A stretch of 47,777 bases of DNA, from positions 1-47,777 of the forward strand of contig JABFQZ010000007.1 of NCBI GenBank assembly GCA_013141435.1, written 5' to 3'. The notes under the pieces are model-generated. The model was given only the letters and a program-made list of their open reading frames with translations. It was not told the DNA's origin and ran no database searches. This DNA is from Ferruginibacter sp. GTDB lineage: Bacteria > Bacteroidota > Bacteroidia > Chitinophagales > Chitinophagaceae. Position numbers and translations under genes: made by a program. Within the stretch, counting starts at the first letter, position 1. Each line of letters opens with the position of its first letter. Positions 25,769 to 35,675 of the stretch are shown here, in pieces.

Positions 25769-27805
25769 ATGAAATATAAAATTGTACTCTTAGTTTTCTT
25801 TATACAAATTTACACTTGTAACCTGCTTTTTGCACAATCTTGTACTACGCTGGGGCAAAACCCAACAACTGCATTTCCAGTATGTGGTACAAACGCATTC
25901 ATTCAAAATACAGTTCCTATTTGTAATAATGCTTCTCTTTTTGTGCCAGGTTGTGGTGCTGGTTCTTCAGACTATGGCAAAAACCCTTTTTGGTACAAAT
26001 TTACTTGTTATCAAACTGGCACACTTGGCTTTATTATAACACCTGCTAATAGTGGTGATGATTACGACTGGCAATTGTATGATATTACAGGGTTAGATCC
26101 TAGTTCTGTTTACTCTAATACTAGCATTATTGTAACTGGCAATTGGTCGGGTACGGCTGGCAATACTGGCGCATCGGTAGGTGGGGTAAATTATATACAA
26201 TGTGGCTCTGTACCTTCCGACAATAGACCAAGGTTTGCCGCCATGCCAACGTTAATACAAGGTCATGATTATTTATTATTGATAAGCCATTTTGATGATT
26301 CGCAAAGTGGTTATTCGCTGGCATTTGGAGGCGGCACAGCAAATATTACAGATCCAATAGAGCCTCACTTATTTAGTGTAAATGCCCCTTGCGATGGAAC
26401 ATTGATACGCATAAAAACTAACAAAAAAATGAAATGCAATAGCCTAGCATTAGATGGTTCCGACTTTAGTGTTACTACACCATTAGGTGCTGTACTAATT
26501 CCAGTTTCTGCATCGGCAACACAATGTGGCAATGGATTCGATATGGATTCTATATCTTTATTTTTAAGTACTGCTTTACCTGCTGGCACTTATACTTTAA
26601 AAGCAAAAAATGGTGGAGATGGCAACACATTAAAAGATAATTGTGATAGAACAATTCCAGTAGATGAAGCGGTACAGTTTACCGTTTTTCCCTTATTTCC
26701 AACACCAATGGATAGCCTAACAATACCAAAATGTGAACCCAATACATTAGAATTGGTGTTTAAGAAAAAAATAAAATGCAGCAGTATTGATGCTGGCGGT
26801 GGCGATTTTTTTATAACAGGCGGCTCTTATCCTATAACAATTACTAGCGTTACTGCAAATTGTGTAAATGGCGAAGCCACAAAAATTATACTACAATTAT
26901 CGGCTCCACTGCAAGTTGCCGACAATTTTATGGTAAACCTAAAAGTTGGGCCAGATGGAAATACACTAATTGATGAATGTGATGTACAAACGCCATTGCC
27001 AGATGATGTAACATTTGTAGTAAAAGATACTGTAAATGCAAATTTTAATTTTTCGATAAATTATACATGTGCTAAAAATACAGTTGCTTATGTACACAAT
27101 GGTGCAAATGCTGTAAATTTTTGGCAATGGACTTTTGGCTCATTGCCAAATAGCAATTTGCAAAACCCAGTAATTATTTATACCAATTTTGAGCCAATAA
27201 ATACTACACTCATTGTAAACAACGGGGTTTGTGCCGATACTAGTACTCAAACCATTATTTTTGATAACTATTTAAAAGCAAATTTTGATGTAACGTCTTT
27301 AGTATGTCCAAATAAGGAAGTATTTTTTACCAACACAAGTAAAGGCACAATTACCGATTGGAAATGGACAATAGGAAATGGTAATATTTTATTTATTAAA
27401 ACACCTGCACCTCAAATTTATGTACCATTACCAGCATCTGATTATAATGTATTACCCGAATTAATTATTAAAAATAATTATGGTTGTTTTGATACCATAA
27501 AAAAGCCAGTACAAATTGTATATAGTTGTTTTATATCTGTACCTACTGCTTTTACACCTAATGGTGATGGTAAAAATGATTACTTATATCCTTTAAAAGC
27601 ATATAAAAGTAGCAACCTCAGTTTTAGTGTTTATAACAGAATGGGTCAAAGGGTTTTTTATACCAATAATTGGTTAAATAAATGGGATGGTAAATTTAAA
27701 GGAATGCCACAAAACCCTGGTGCATACGTATGGGTGTTAGATTATATAAACCTAGAAAACAATAAACATGTTTTTGAAAAAGGCACAACAATCTTAATTA
27801 GATAA
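25769..27805 (+). CDS. Surface protein with T9SS type B (gliding-motility CHU_C) sorting domain
   Basis: 678 aa. Signal peptide to about residue 23 (NLLFAQ). The N-terminal part has paired Cys (SCTTLGQNP, VCGTNAF, ICNNASLFVPGCGAG) and an adhesion-type beta-sandwich (YKFTCYQTGTLGFII). Two Ig/adhesin-like modules of related sequence follow (each with GGDGNTL or GPDGNTL, then a C-D pair). PKD-like modules come next (NFWQWTFGS, DWKWTIGNG). The last 90 residues are the type B sorting domain: VPTAFTPNGDGKND, YNRMGQRVFYTNNW, NKWDGKFKG, PGAYVWVLDY. It is predicted to be secreted by T9SS. Ligand unknown. No operon partner is evident; kynA starts 114 bases later with its own promoter. Confidence 0.9.
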   Translation: MKYKIVLLVFFIQIYTCNLLFAQSCTTLGQNPTTAFPVCGTNAFIQNTVPICNNASLFVPGCGAGSSDYGKNPFWYKFTCYQTGTLGFIITPANSGDDYDWQLYDITGLDPSSVYSNTSIIVTGNWSGTAGNTGASVGGVNYIQCGSVPSDNRPRFAAMPTLIQGHDYLLLISHFDDSQSGYSLAFGGGTANITDPIEPHLFSVNAPCDGTLIRIKTNKKMKCNSLALDGSDFSVTTPLGAVLIPVSASATQCGNGFDMDSISLFLSTALPAGTYTLKAKNGGDGNTLKDNCDRTIPVDEAVQFTVFPLFPTPMDSLTIPKCEPNTLELVFKKKIKCSSIDAGGGDFFITGGSYPITITSVTANCVNGEATKIILQLSAPLQVADNFMVNLKVGPDGNTLIDECDVQTPLPDDVTFVVKDTVNANFNFSINYTCAKNTVAYVHNGANAVNFWQWTFGSLPNSNLQNPVIIYTNFEPINTTLIVNNGVCADTSTQTIIFDNYLKANFDVTSLVCPNKEVFFTNTSKGTITDWKWTIGNGNILFIKTPAPQIYVPLPASDYNVLPELIIKNNYGCFDTIKKPVQIVYSCFISVPTAFTPNGDGKNDYLYPLKAYKSSNLSFSVYNRMGQRVFYTNNWLNKWDGKFKGMPQNPGAYVWVLDYINLENNKHVFEKGTTILIR

Positions 27806-27866
27806 TAATGTAGAAACCAATAATTGCATTTTATAATTTTTTTTAAAAATTAGTAATATAATAATG

Positions 27867-27874
27867 TAGTTTTG
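27867..27874 (+). promoter_or_regulatory. -7 promoter box of kynA
   Basis: TAGTTTTG, exact TAnnTTTG, 45 bases before the kynA ATG. Confidence 0.55.
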
Positions 27875-27919
27875 AATGTAAAACATTATTAATTATTTAT
27901 TATAAAATTATTCATTATT

Positions 27920-28972
27920 ATGTCCGTTTATTACTCCGAATATTTAGCATTAGATAAAATAATAAATGCACAACACCCAATAAGTTTTAAAGAAGGTAAT
28001 GAACCAGCTCACGACGAAATGCTTTTTATTGTAATACACCAAGCTTACGAACTTTGGTTTAAGCAAATACTATTTGAAGTAAATTCTGTAACCGAAATAA
28101 TGGGTAAGGATACTATTGATGATAACTCTGCGGAGCTACAAACAGTGGTGCATAGGTTGCAAAGGGTTGCAACAATATTAAAAGTATTGGTGCAGCAAAT
28201 TGACATTATGGAAACAATGACACCTCTAGATTTTTTAGACTTTAGAGATATGCTCCGCCCTGCATCTGGTTTTCAGAGTTATCAGTTTAAAATACTTGAA
28301 GCTAAACTCGGCCTAAAATTTGAGCATAGGCATGGCCAATGTTATTATACATCACAATTACAACAAAAGGATATTGACATTATTAAAGAGGCAGAAGCTG
28401 GCAATACAGTATTAGAGTTGTTAAATAGATGGCTAGAAAGAATGCCTTTTTTTGAAGATGAAAATTATTGGAAAAATTATATTTCTATTTCAAAAAAATA
28501 TGAAAATGGCACAAATGTAAACCACTCTGCTTTTTGGAATGATTATGAAAATATTTATGCAGATAATTTATCGGAGGCTGAAAAAATAAATGTAGATCAT
28601 TTCAAAAATATACTTTTTGATGCACAAAAAAGCGAACGCTCTTTAAGTAGTGCTGCCTGCAAATCTGCTTTGTTTATTATGATTTATAGAGGCTACCCAA
28701 TGTTGGAATTGCCATTTCAATTGTTAGATACTTTATTAGAAATAGATAACCAACTTGGCAATTGGAGATACAGGCACATGAACATGGTAAGGCGTATGAT
28801 AGGCACACGTATTGGTACTGGAGGTAGTACTGGGGCTGGTTATTTGCAAGGTGCTATAGATAAGCATAATATTTTTAAAGAAATATCCCAGTTAAGTAGT
28901 TTTTTAATAGATAGAAGAAAACTACCAAAATTGCCAAAAGAAATTACCGACAAGCTTGGTTACCAAGCTTAA
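27920..28972 (+). CDS. kynA: Tryptophan 2,3-dioxygenase
   Basis: 350 aa. Heme enzyme that opens the indole ring of L-Trp to N-formylkynurenine, first step of the kynurenine route. Diagnostic segments: HDEMLFIVIHQAYELWFKQI (substrate-contacting His40), FRDMLRPASGFQSYQF (Arg113 region), YRHMNMVRRMIG (heme ligand His286) and GTGGSTGAGYL. It is longer than the roughly 280-300 aa of the Xanthomonas-type enzyme, with an extra segment in the middle (about 175-235). Other kynurenine-pathway genes are not in the window. The next gene starts 23 bases downstream on the same strand, so co-transcription is likely. Confidence 0.94.
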   Translation: MSVYYSEYLALDKIINAQHPISFKEGNEPAHDEMLFIVIHQAYELWFKQILFEVNSVTEIMGKDTIDDNSAELQTVVHRLQRVATILKVLVQQIDIMETMTPLDFLDFRDMLRPASGFQSYQFKILEAKLGLKFEHRHGQCYYTSQLQQKDIDIIKEAEAGNTVLELLNRWLERMPFFEDENYWKNYISISKKYENGTNVNHSAFWNDYENIYADNLSEAEKINVDHFKNILFDAQKSERSLSSAACKSALFIMIYRGYPMLELPFQLLDTLLEIDNQLGNWRYRHMNMVRRMIGTRIGTGGSTGAGYLQGAIDKHNIFKEISQLSSFLIDRRKLPKLPKEITDKLGYQA

Positions 28973-28995
28973 AAAAAAATGAGCAAAAATACTTT

Positions 28996-29709
28996 ATGGT
29001 ACATAACGAAATAAAATTTTTAGAAGGACCACAAAATAGGTGGACAGATTTTAAATTTGCTTTTAATGTACTTGTCGAATTTATAAAAGGATTTCGTACG
29101 CTTCATTTTGTAGGACCATGTGTAACCATTTTTGGCTCGGCAAGGTTTAAAGAAGACCATCCATATTACAAACAAACAGAAAAAATAGCTGGCGAAATTG
29201 CAAAACTTGGTTTTACCATTATGACTGGTGGTGGACCAGGTATTATGGAAGCTGCCAATAAAGGTGCACAAGCCGTAGGAGGTAAAAATGTAGGTTGTAA
29301 TATTGTATTGCCACATGAGCAAAAGCATAACCCCTATTTAGATACTTGGGTAAATATAAAATATTTTTTTGTACGTAAAACCTTACTCATAAAGTATTCG
29401 TATGCCTTTGTAGTTATGCCAGGCGGCTTTGGTACTTTAGATGAATATTTTGAAGCACTTACATTAATTCAAACAAAAATGATAAGCCAATTTCCTATTA
29501 TTATTTTTGATAAAGAGTTTCATAAAAAAGTAATAGAGCATATTGCAATTATGAAAAATGAAGCTACCATTTCGCCAGATGATTTAAGCCTTTGTTTATT
29601 TACCGATTCGGTTGAAGATGCAGTTGCCTATTTAAAAGAAAATGCAATTGGAAGATTTAAATTAAAACCAATTGTTTTAAAAAAAGGCTGGTGGTTTTTT
29701 GAGAAGTAA
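28996..29709 (+). CDS. LOG-family protein (nucleoside 5'-monophosphate phosphoribohydrolase-like)
   Basis: 237 aa. Rossmann-like fold with the two family motifs: MTGGGPGIMEAANKGA (76-91) and PGGFGTLDEYFE (142-153), the latter holding the catalytic Glu of LOG phosphoribohydrolases. VTIFGSAR near residue 47 binds phosphate. Members release a base from nucleoside 5'-monophosphates (cytokinin activation in plants); older annotation as lysine decarboxylase is usually wrong. The bacterial role is often nucleotide salvage or stress. It follows kynA by 23 bases; no functional link is evident. The C-terminus is Lys/Trp-rich (LKKGWWFFEK). Confidence 0.9.
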   Translation: MVHNEIKFLEGPQNRWTDFKFAFNVLVEFIKGFRTLHFVGPCVTIFGSARFKEDHPYYKQTEKIAGEIAKLGFTIMTGGGPGIMEAANKGAQAVGGKNVGCNIVLPHEQKHNPYLDTWVNIKYFFVRKTLLIKYSYAFVVMPGGFGTLDEYFEALTLIQTKMISQFPIIIFDKEFHKKVIEHIAIMKNEATISPDDLSLCLFTDSVEDAVAYLKENAIGRFKLKPIVLKKGWWFFEK

Positions 29710-29866
29710 TCTCTAAAAAAAGTAATTGCATTTTCATATTTCCCCAAAAATCTTTATTACAATATAGATGGTTATGATAAAACTATTTTCTTCCCATATT
29801 TTGAAATACAAATGGTTTTCACTAATTTCCTTTTTTACCATCATTTAATATCTAAATTATAAGCTT

Positions 29867-32491
29867 ATGAAATTATTAGAAATAAAAGTACTTAGAGGTC
29901 CAAATTATTGGAGTGTACGCCGAGGTAAGCTTATACAAATGAAAATAGATTTAGAAGAAATGGAACAGCGTCCTACTAATAAAATAGAAGGATTTAGAGC
30001 AAATTTAGAAAAGCTTTTGCCATCTTTAAAAAGCCACCGCTGTAGCGAAGATTGTGAAGGAGGTTTTTTTATGAGAGTAGATGAAGGTACTTGGATGGGG
30101 CATGTAATGGAACATATAGCACTCGAAATACAAACACTTGCAGGTATGGATATGGGCTTTGGGCGTACCCGTGGCACAGGCAAAGAAGGGGAGTATTTTG
30201 TAGTATTTAATTATATGGAAGAAGCAGTAGGTATATATGCAGCCAAAGCTGCTTTTAAAATTTGCGAAGCTTTAATAGAAGGCAAAACTTACGACCTTAA
30301 TCCTGATATTCAAGAAATGCGTGAGCTTAGAGAAGACACAAGGCTTGGGCCAAGCACAGGCTGCATTGTAGAAGAAGCTGCAAAAAGAGGAATACCATTT
30401 ATAAGACTAAATAAAGGTAGCCTTGTACAGCTTGGTTATGGTATAAACCAACAAAGAATAAGAGCTACAATAGCAGGTACTACAAGTTGTATAGCTGTAG
30501 ATATTGCAGGTGATAAAGATGAAACTAAAAGACTATTGGGAGATGCTCAAATACCTGTGCCAAAAGGCTCAATAATTAGAAGCGAAGAAGCATTAAAAGA
30601 TGCAATAGATAGCATTGGTTACCCTTGTGTGTTAAAGCCTTTAAACGGAAACCATGGCAAAGGTGCTACAACTAATATTGTAAATTATGAGCAGGCTTTA
30701 ATAGCTTTAGATGCTGCCCAAAAATATGGTAGAAGTGTAATTGTAGAAAAATTTATAACAGGATACGATTTTAGGGTACTTTGTATAAATAATAAATTTA
30801 TTTGTGCAGCATTACGTACACCAGCTGCCGTTACAGGCGATGGTATTCATAACATACAATGGTTAATAGATGAAACAAATAAAGATGAACGTAGAGGATA
30901 TGGTCATGAAAAAGTACTTACCCAAATAACTATAGATGACTTTTCGCAAAAAATGTTAGATGATATTGGTTATACTTTAGAAACAATACCAGCAAAAGGC
31001 GAGCTTGTATTGGTAAAACCTACAGCTAACCTTAGCACTGGTGGCACATCTACCGATGTTACCGACGAAGTGCACCCTTCTAACATATTTATGGCGGAGC
31101 GTATTAGTAAAATTATAGGGTTAGATATTTGCGGAATAGATATAATGGCTCCAGACCTAAGAGTGCCAATAAGTGAAAATGGTGGAGCAGTATTAGAAGT
31201 AAATGCTGCACCTGGTTTTAGAATGCATATTGAACCTTCGGTAGGTATTGCCCGTAATGTGGCAGAGCCTGTTATAGATATGCTCTTTCCAAATAAAGAA
31301 AATAATGGGCTTATACCTATAATTGCAATTACAGGTACCAATGGAAAAACTACCACATCTAGGCTAGTAGCACATATTGCAAAAACAGCAGGCTACAAAG
31401 TAGGATATACAACTAGCGACGGAGTTTATATTCAAAACCAAATGATGATGAAAGGTGATTGTACTGGACCAGCATCAGCACACTTTGTACTTAAAGATCC
31501 TACTGTAAATTTTGCAGTATTAGAAAGTGCAAGAGGCGGAATATTGCGTAGCGGATTAGCATACAGAAATTGTGATGTAGCCATAGTAACCAATGTAGCA
31601 AGCGACCATATGGGACTTGGTGGTATAGACAGTTTGGAACAAATGGCTAGGGTAAAATCAATAGTACCCGAAACTGTTTACAAACATGGTTATGCAATTT
31701 TAAATGCCGATGATGATTTGGTGTACGATATGCGTAACAATCTTAAATGCAATATTGCTTTGTTTAGTATGGATGAAAATAATCCAAGAATTGTAGCGCA
31801 TTGCAAAGCAGGTGGTCATGCAGCAGTTTTCGAAAATGGCTATGTAACAATAATGAAAGGCACTTGGAAAATTAGAATTGAAAAAGTATCGAATATTCCA
31901 ATAACTTATGGTGGCAAAGCATTGCATAATGTTATGAATACCTTGCCCGCAATATTATCTACCTATTTGTATAGGAACATAAAAGTAGCCGATATTAAAT
32001 TGGCTTTAGAAACTTTTGTGCCATCATCTACCCAAACACCCGGAAGGCTTAATTTATTTGAATTTAAAAACTTTAAATTTTTAGCCGATTTTGCACATAA
32101 TCCTGCCGGATTGCAACTACTTTGCGATTTTGTGAGTAAGTTAGAAGGTACACCAAAAGTAGGAATTATAAGCGGCACTGGAGATAGGAGAGATGAAGAT
32201 ATTAGAGAATTAGGTATAATATCTGCAAACTATTTTGATGAAATAATAATAAGACAAGATAAACACTTACGTGGGCGTACTGCCGAAAACATTGTAGAGC
32301 TTTTGGTAGATGGTATAAAATCGGTAAAAGGAAAAGAAATACCAGTAACCATTATTTATAACGAAAAAGAGGCAATAATGCATGCATATAACAATGCAAA
32401 ACCAGGTGCTTTAATTACAATAATGTGCGATGTAGTTGCAGAAGCTATTGGATTAATTCAAAGCCTAAAAGAAAAAGAAGATAGTGAATAA
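29867..32491 (+). CDS. cphA: Cyanophycin synthetase
   Basis: 874 aa, the length of CphA1. It polymerises Asp and Arg into the storage polymer cyanophycin, using ATP. Layout: N-terminal domain (about 1-160, with SHRCSEDCEGGFFMRVDEGTWMGHVMEHIALE in its usual place), an ATP-grasp domain (about 200-475; VLKPLNGNHGKGATTN, AVLEVNAAPGFRMH) that adds Asp, and a Mur-ligase-like domain (about 485-874) with P-loop GTNGKTT at 490-496 and later FAHNPAGL that adds Arg. All key motifs are intact, so it is likely active. No cyanophycinase or isoaspartyl dipeptidase adjoins. Monocistronic; no exact -7 box was seen in the 157-base upstream gap. Confidence 0.96.
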   Translation: MKLLEIKVLRGPNYWSVRRGKLIQMKIDLEEMEQRPTNKIEGFRANLEKLLPSLKSHRCSEDCEGGFFMRVDEGTWMGHVMEHIALEIQTLAGMDMGFGRTRGTGKEGEYFVVFNYMEEAVGIYAAKAAFKICEALIEGKTYDLNPDIQEMRELREDTRLGPSTGCIVEEAAKRGIPFIRLNKGSLVQLGYGINQQRIRATIAGTTSCIAVDIAGDKDETKRLLGDAQIPVPKGSIIRSEEALKDAIDSIGYPCVLKPLNGNHGKGATTNIVNYEQALIALDAAQKYGRSVIVEKFITGYDFRVLCINNKFICAALRTPAAVTGDGIHNIQWLIDETNKDERRGYGHEKVLTQITIDDFSQKMLDDIGYTLETIPAKGELVLVKPTANLSTGGTSTDVTDEVHPSNIFMAERISKIIGLDICGIDIMAPDLRVPISENGGAVLEVNAAPGFRMHIEPSVGIARNVAEPVIDMLFPNKENNGLIPIIAITGTNGKTTTSRLVAHIAKTAGYKVGYTTSDGVYIQNQMMMKGDCTGPASAHFVLKDPTVNFAVLESARGGILRSGLAYRNCDVAIVTNVASDHMGLGGIDSLEQMARVKSIVPETVYKHGYAILNADDDLVYDMRNNLKCNIALFSMDENNPRIVAHCKAGGHAAVFENGYVTIMKGTWKIRIEKVSNIPITYGGKALHNVMNTLPAILSTYLYRNIKVADIKLALETFVPSSTQTPGRLNLFEFKNFKFLADFAHNPAGLQLLCDFVSKLEGTPKVGIISGTGDRRDEDIRELGIISANYFDEIIIRQDKHLRGRTAENIVELLVDGIKSVKGKEIPVTIIYNEKEAIMHAYNNAKPGALITIMCDVVAEAIGLIQSLKEKEDSE

Positions 32492-32543
32492 AAGCTTTGA
32501 TGTGACTTATTTCTGATCTTAAACTTACAGAACAAAAAATAAA

Positions 32544-32590
32544 GTGAGGATTTTGCAAAAATGTTTGGGCATTTTTTGTAAAATCCTTAC
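32544..32590. repeat. Imperfect 20-bp dyad around the tRNA-Gln promoter
   Basis: GTGAGGATTTTGCAAAAATG (32544-32563) and the reverse complement of 32570-32590 agree except for one inserted base and two changes; the loop is TTTGGG. It may terminate cphA and it contains the tRNA-Gln -33 element in its loop. Confidence 0.55.
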
Positions 32591-32595
32591 TTTTG
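32564..32595 (+). promoter_or_regulatory. Promoter of tRNA-Gln (-33 TTTG, -7 TACTTTTG)
   Basis: TTTG at 32564-32567 and TACTTTTG at 32588-32595, an exact TAnnTTTG, with a 20-base spacer. It is the best two-part Bacteroidota promoter in the window; the tRNA starts 28 bases after the -7 box. Confidence 0.7.
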
Positions 32596-32623
32596 CAATC
32601 CAAAACCAAAAATGGTTAAAGAT

Positions 32624-32694
32624 TGGGTTATGGTGTAAAGGTAGCACAACAGATTTTGATTCTGTTTGTCTAGGTTCGAATCCTAGTAACCCAA
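32624..32694 (+). tRNA. tRNA-Gln (anticodon TTG)
   Basis: 71 nt. Acceptor TGGGTTA pairs with TAACCCA; the anticodon stem ACAGA/TCTGT holds loop TTTTGAT (anticodon TTG, Gln). T-arm CTAGG TTCGAAT CCTAG. Discriminator A; CCA not encoded. Has its own promoter and a terminator right after. Confidence 0.95.
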
Positions 32695-32698
32695 CATT

Positions 32699-32736
32699 AA
32701 AAGGTATAATGCAATTAAAAGCATTGTACCTTTTTT
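32699..32736 (+). terminator. Terminator of tRNA-Gln
   Basis: Stem AAAAGGTATAATGC / GCATTGTACCTTTT (14 pairs, one wobble), eight-base loop, then a T-run. It starts five bases after the tRNA. Confidence 0.85.
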
Positions 32737-32825
32737 GTTTTCCATTAAAATATTATTCCTATTATTCTAATAATTTGATTTTTATTCTTTATAAAAAAAT
32801 ATTGAGATACTTGAATTTGCCTAAC

Positions 32826-32863
32826 AAAAAAAGCTGTCTCAGATAATTGAGGCAGCTTTTTTT
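32826..32863. terminator. Second terminator hairpin after tRNA-Gln
   Basis: AAAAAAAGCTGTCTCA / TGAGGCAGCTTTTTTT, 16 pairs with one wobble, loop GATAAT. It shares the GCTGTCTCA core with the terminator at 19050-19088. It shields the downstream sugar operon from read-through. Confidence 0.75.
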
Positions 32864-33041
32864 ATTAAAATAAAATAATTTACATTAACTTCAAACTGAA
32901 AAGCGCTTTCCCAAAAAAATATAACTATATTATCAATTCTCATACTAAAACTTTCACAATCTTTTTTGATGTTTAATTTAAATAACTTTTGGATAAAAAT
33001 AGTCTTCAAAATAAAACATCATAAAGATTCAATAAATAATT

Positions 33042-35675
33042 ATGAAAAATTCTGTAATTAAAATCTTCTCAATTTTAATACTTTTCTTTATAAAACTAAC
33101 TTCTTTCTGCCAACCAATTAGTATTCCGAAGGCATGTAAACTAATGCAAGGCGATAATTTAGAATGGGCATCTCCAATATTTAATGATGCAGATTGGAGC
33201 ATAAAACAATTAGGACAATCTTGGGCTGCAGCAGACAATAAGCCCAATGTATATGCTTGGTATCGTATAAAAGTTGTAGTGCCATTAAGCTTTAAAGAAA
33301 GTGCAGAAAAAAACAATGGTGTAAAATTAAGCCTTGGCAAAATTGATGATATAGATCAAACTTTTTTTAATGGAAGACTTGTAGGTGAAACGGGCTCTTT
33401 TCCACCAAATTATATTGGCAAATGGGATGTTGAGCGTCATTATATTATTAACCCTAAAGATGTAAATTGGGGTAATGAAAATGTTATTGCAGTTAGAATT
33501 TTTAGTCCAGATTTTGGTGGCATAGGTATGTATGCTGGGCCATATACTATTGAGCCAATTGGCTGGCCCGATTTTGTAACTCTCTCAGAAAGTATTGTGG
33601 CAACTTCAAACAATGGCTTTTTTACTAAAATTAAATTTGATAAAAAAACAAATTTTGTATTTGAAGGAGCAGTAAAATATTGGATAAAAAATAAAACAAA
33701 TACCATATTGTTTTCTGAAACAAAAGAAATTAAGTTGTTGAATAATTTGGAAGGTTCTAAAGAAATTTCATTTACCAACTTTGAACCAACAAGTGAAGAT
33801 TTTTTTACAATTGGATATGAAATATTAGATAATAATAGCAACATTACTATAAAAAAAGAGCAATACTATTTAGCCAATAATAATATTGAAATACCTGTAG
33901 CAAGTGATGTACAAGCATTAGTAAAAGACAAAGCGCCTAACGCTTATATACCTTCATTTTTTAGCAATCAACAATTTAATGGTTACTTAGGCAAACGTAT
34001 GTTACAAAACCTACAACAAAGATTACTTCAAGTAGATGAATATGGCCTTTGTGGCACTTACCTAAGCAAACCTGGCATTCACCCTTGGGCAGGAGAGCAT
34101 ATTGGAAAATACTTAGAAACTGCTTGCAATGTTTGGAAAAATACACACAATCCACAGCTAAAAATGCAGATGGATAGAATAATGTATAAACTTATAAATT
34201 CTCAAAGTAGTGATGGCTATTTGGGTACATATACTCCCGATGATTATTGGACAAGCTGGGATGTTTGGAGCCATAAATACAACCTGCATGGTTTGCTTGC
34301 TTATTATAAAACCTTTGGCTATAAACCTGCTTTAGAGGCTTGCAAAAAAATGGGATATTTAATGTGCAAAACATTTGGAAATAAAGAAAACCAAAAAAAT
34401 ATTATTACAGCTGGCGAACACAAAGGTATGGCTGCCACAAGTATTTTAGATGCCATGATAGAATTGTATAAATATACCAACGATAAAAAATATTTAAATT
34501 TTTGTTACTATATTTTAGATGCTTGGGAGCAAAACAATGGCCCGAAAATAATAAGCAATATTTTGAGTACAGGCAATGTAGCCAAAGTTGGCAATGGTAA
34601 AGCCTACGAAATGATTTCTAATTTTGTTGGTCTAATAAAATTATATCGTATTACGGGAGACATGAAATTGCTGAAGCCAGTATTACTGGCTTGGCAAAAT
34701 ATTGTAGATAAAAAATTATACATTACAGGCACTACCAGCTCTTGGGAGTATTTTCAGGAAGATGAAGTATTACCTGCAGCCGAAAAAGATCATATGGGCG
34801 AAGGTTGTGTAACTACTACTTGGTTACAACTAAATCAAAATTTATACGAAATTTTTGGAGACGTAAAATATTATAATCAAATAGAAAAATCAATATATAA
34901 TCATTTGCTTGCTGCCGAAAACCCCGAAACTGGTTGCGTTAGTTATTATACACCATTAATGAGTAAAAAGCCCTATACTTGTTATATTACATGCTGCCAA
35001 AGTAGTGTACCAAGAGGTATAAGTTTGATACCAAATTTTGCTTTCGGAAAAATTAATAATATACCTACTTTATTAAATTACGAGCCAGCAACTTTTGCTG
35101 AAGAAAATTATATAACTACAATTAATAAAACACTTAATTTGAATATTAATGTGCAAAGCAGTTTCCCAGAAAGTGGAAATATTAATATTACAGTAAATAC
35201 TTCTTTAAGTGCAAAATTTCCATTGGCTTTTTTTGTACCAAGTTGGTGTAAAAATTATAGGGCTATTGTAAATGGTAATATTTATAAAGGCAAACCAAAT
35301 GAGTATCTACAAATAAATAGAATTTGGAAAATGGGCGATAAGGTTGTCATTAATTTTGATATGCCTGTTGTAGTAATTGAAGGCGGAAAAAGTTATCCTA
35401 ACCAAATTGCATTTAAAAGAGGTCCACAAGTATTGGCTTTTGATGATTCTTTTAATAAAAATATAGGGTTAGACTCTGCACAAATTTTATTTAATACTAA
35501 TTTAATAAAATCTAAAATTGCCTTACCAAAACAATGGGTAGGCAAACAAATATTTGAAGCTACTTTAACAAATAATAAAATAATAAATCTTGTGCCATTT
35601 GCCGATGCCAGCCAAACAGGTGGAGAAGTAAAAGTGTGGTTGCCAATAAGTATAAATAAAATTAAAACTAAATAA
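33042..35675 (+). CDS. GH127-like glycosidase (DUF1680) with N-terminal beta-sandwich extension
   Basis: 877 aa, longer than typical GH127 enzymes. Signal peptide to about residue 23, so exported. Residues about 35-175 form a galactose-binding-like beta-sandwich (DADWSIKQLGQSW, FFNGRLVGETGSFP), followed by a linker domain to about 285. The (alpha/alpha) barrel begins near 290. The GH127 zinc/nucleophile site is visible: Glu587-Gly-Cys589 (MGEGCVTTTW) and the Cys651-Cys652 pair (YITCCQSS), matching Glu338, Cys340, Cys417 and Cys418 of the HypBA1 beta-L-arabinofuranosidase. A C-terminal beta-domain follows. The substrate may be beta-L-arabinofuranosyl or another furanoside. Its stop overlaps the ribokinase ATG by one base. 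Confidence 0.85.
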   Translation: MKNSVIKIFSILILFFIKLTSFCQPISIPKACKLMQGDNLEWASPIFNDADWSIKQLGQSWAAADNKPNVYAWYRIKVVVPLSFKESAEKNNGVKLSLGKIDDIDQTFFNGRLVGETGSFPPNYIGKWDVERHYIINPKDVNWGNENVIAVRIFSPDFGGIGMYAGPYTIEPIGWPDFVTLSESIVATSNNGFFTKIKFDKKTNFVFEGAVKYWIKNKTNTILFSETKEIKLLNNLEGSKEISFTNFEPTSEDFFTIGYEILDNNSNITIKKEQYYLANNNIEIPVASDVQALVKDKAPNAYIPSFFSNQQFNGYLGKRMLQNLQQRLLQVDEYGLCGTYLSKPGIHPWAGEHIGKYLETACNVWKNTHNPQLKMQMDRIMYKLINSQSSDGYLGTYTPDDYWTSWDVWSHKYNLHGLLAYYKTFGYKPALEACKKMGYLMCKTFGNKENQKNIITAGEHKGMAATSILDAMIELYKYTNDKKYLNFCYYILDAWEQNNGPKIISNILSTGNVAKVGNGKAYEMISNFVGLIKLYRITGDMKLLKPVLLAWQNIVDKKLYITGTTSSWEYFQEDEVLPAAEKDHMGEGCVTTTWLQLNQNLYEIFGDVKYYNQIEKSIYNHLLAAENPETGCVSYYTPLMSKKPYTCYITCCQSSVPRGISLIPNFAFGKINNIPTLLNYEPATFAEENYITTINKTLNLNINVQSSFPESGNINITVNTSLSAKFPLAFFVPSWCKNYRAIVNGNIYKGKPNEYLQINRIWKMGDKVVINFDMPVVVIEGGKSYPNQIAFKRGPQVLAFDDSFNKNIGLDSAQILFNTNLIKSKIALPKQWVGKQIFEATLTNNKIINLVPFADASQTGGEVKVWLPISINKIKTK

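Noticed and set aside
32544..32846. 100-codon plus-strand frame spanning tRNA-Gln
   Set aside because: It covers a clear tRNA, its promoter and two terminators, so it is not a gene.
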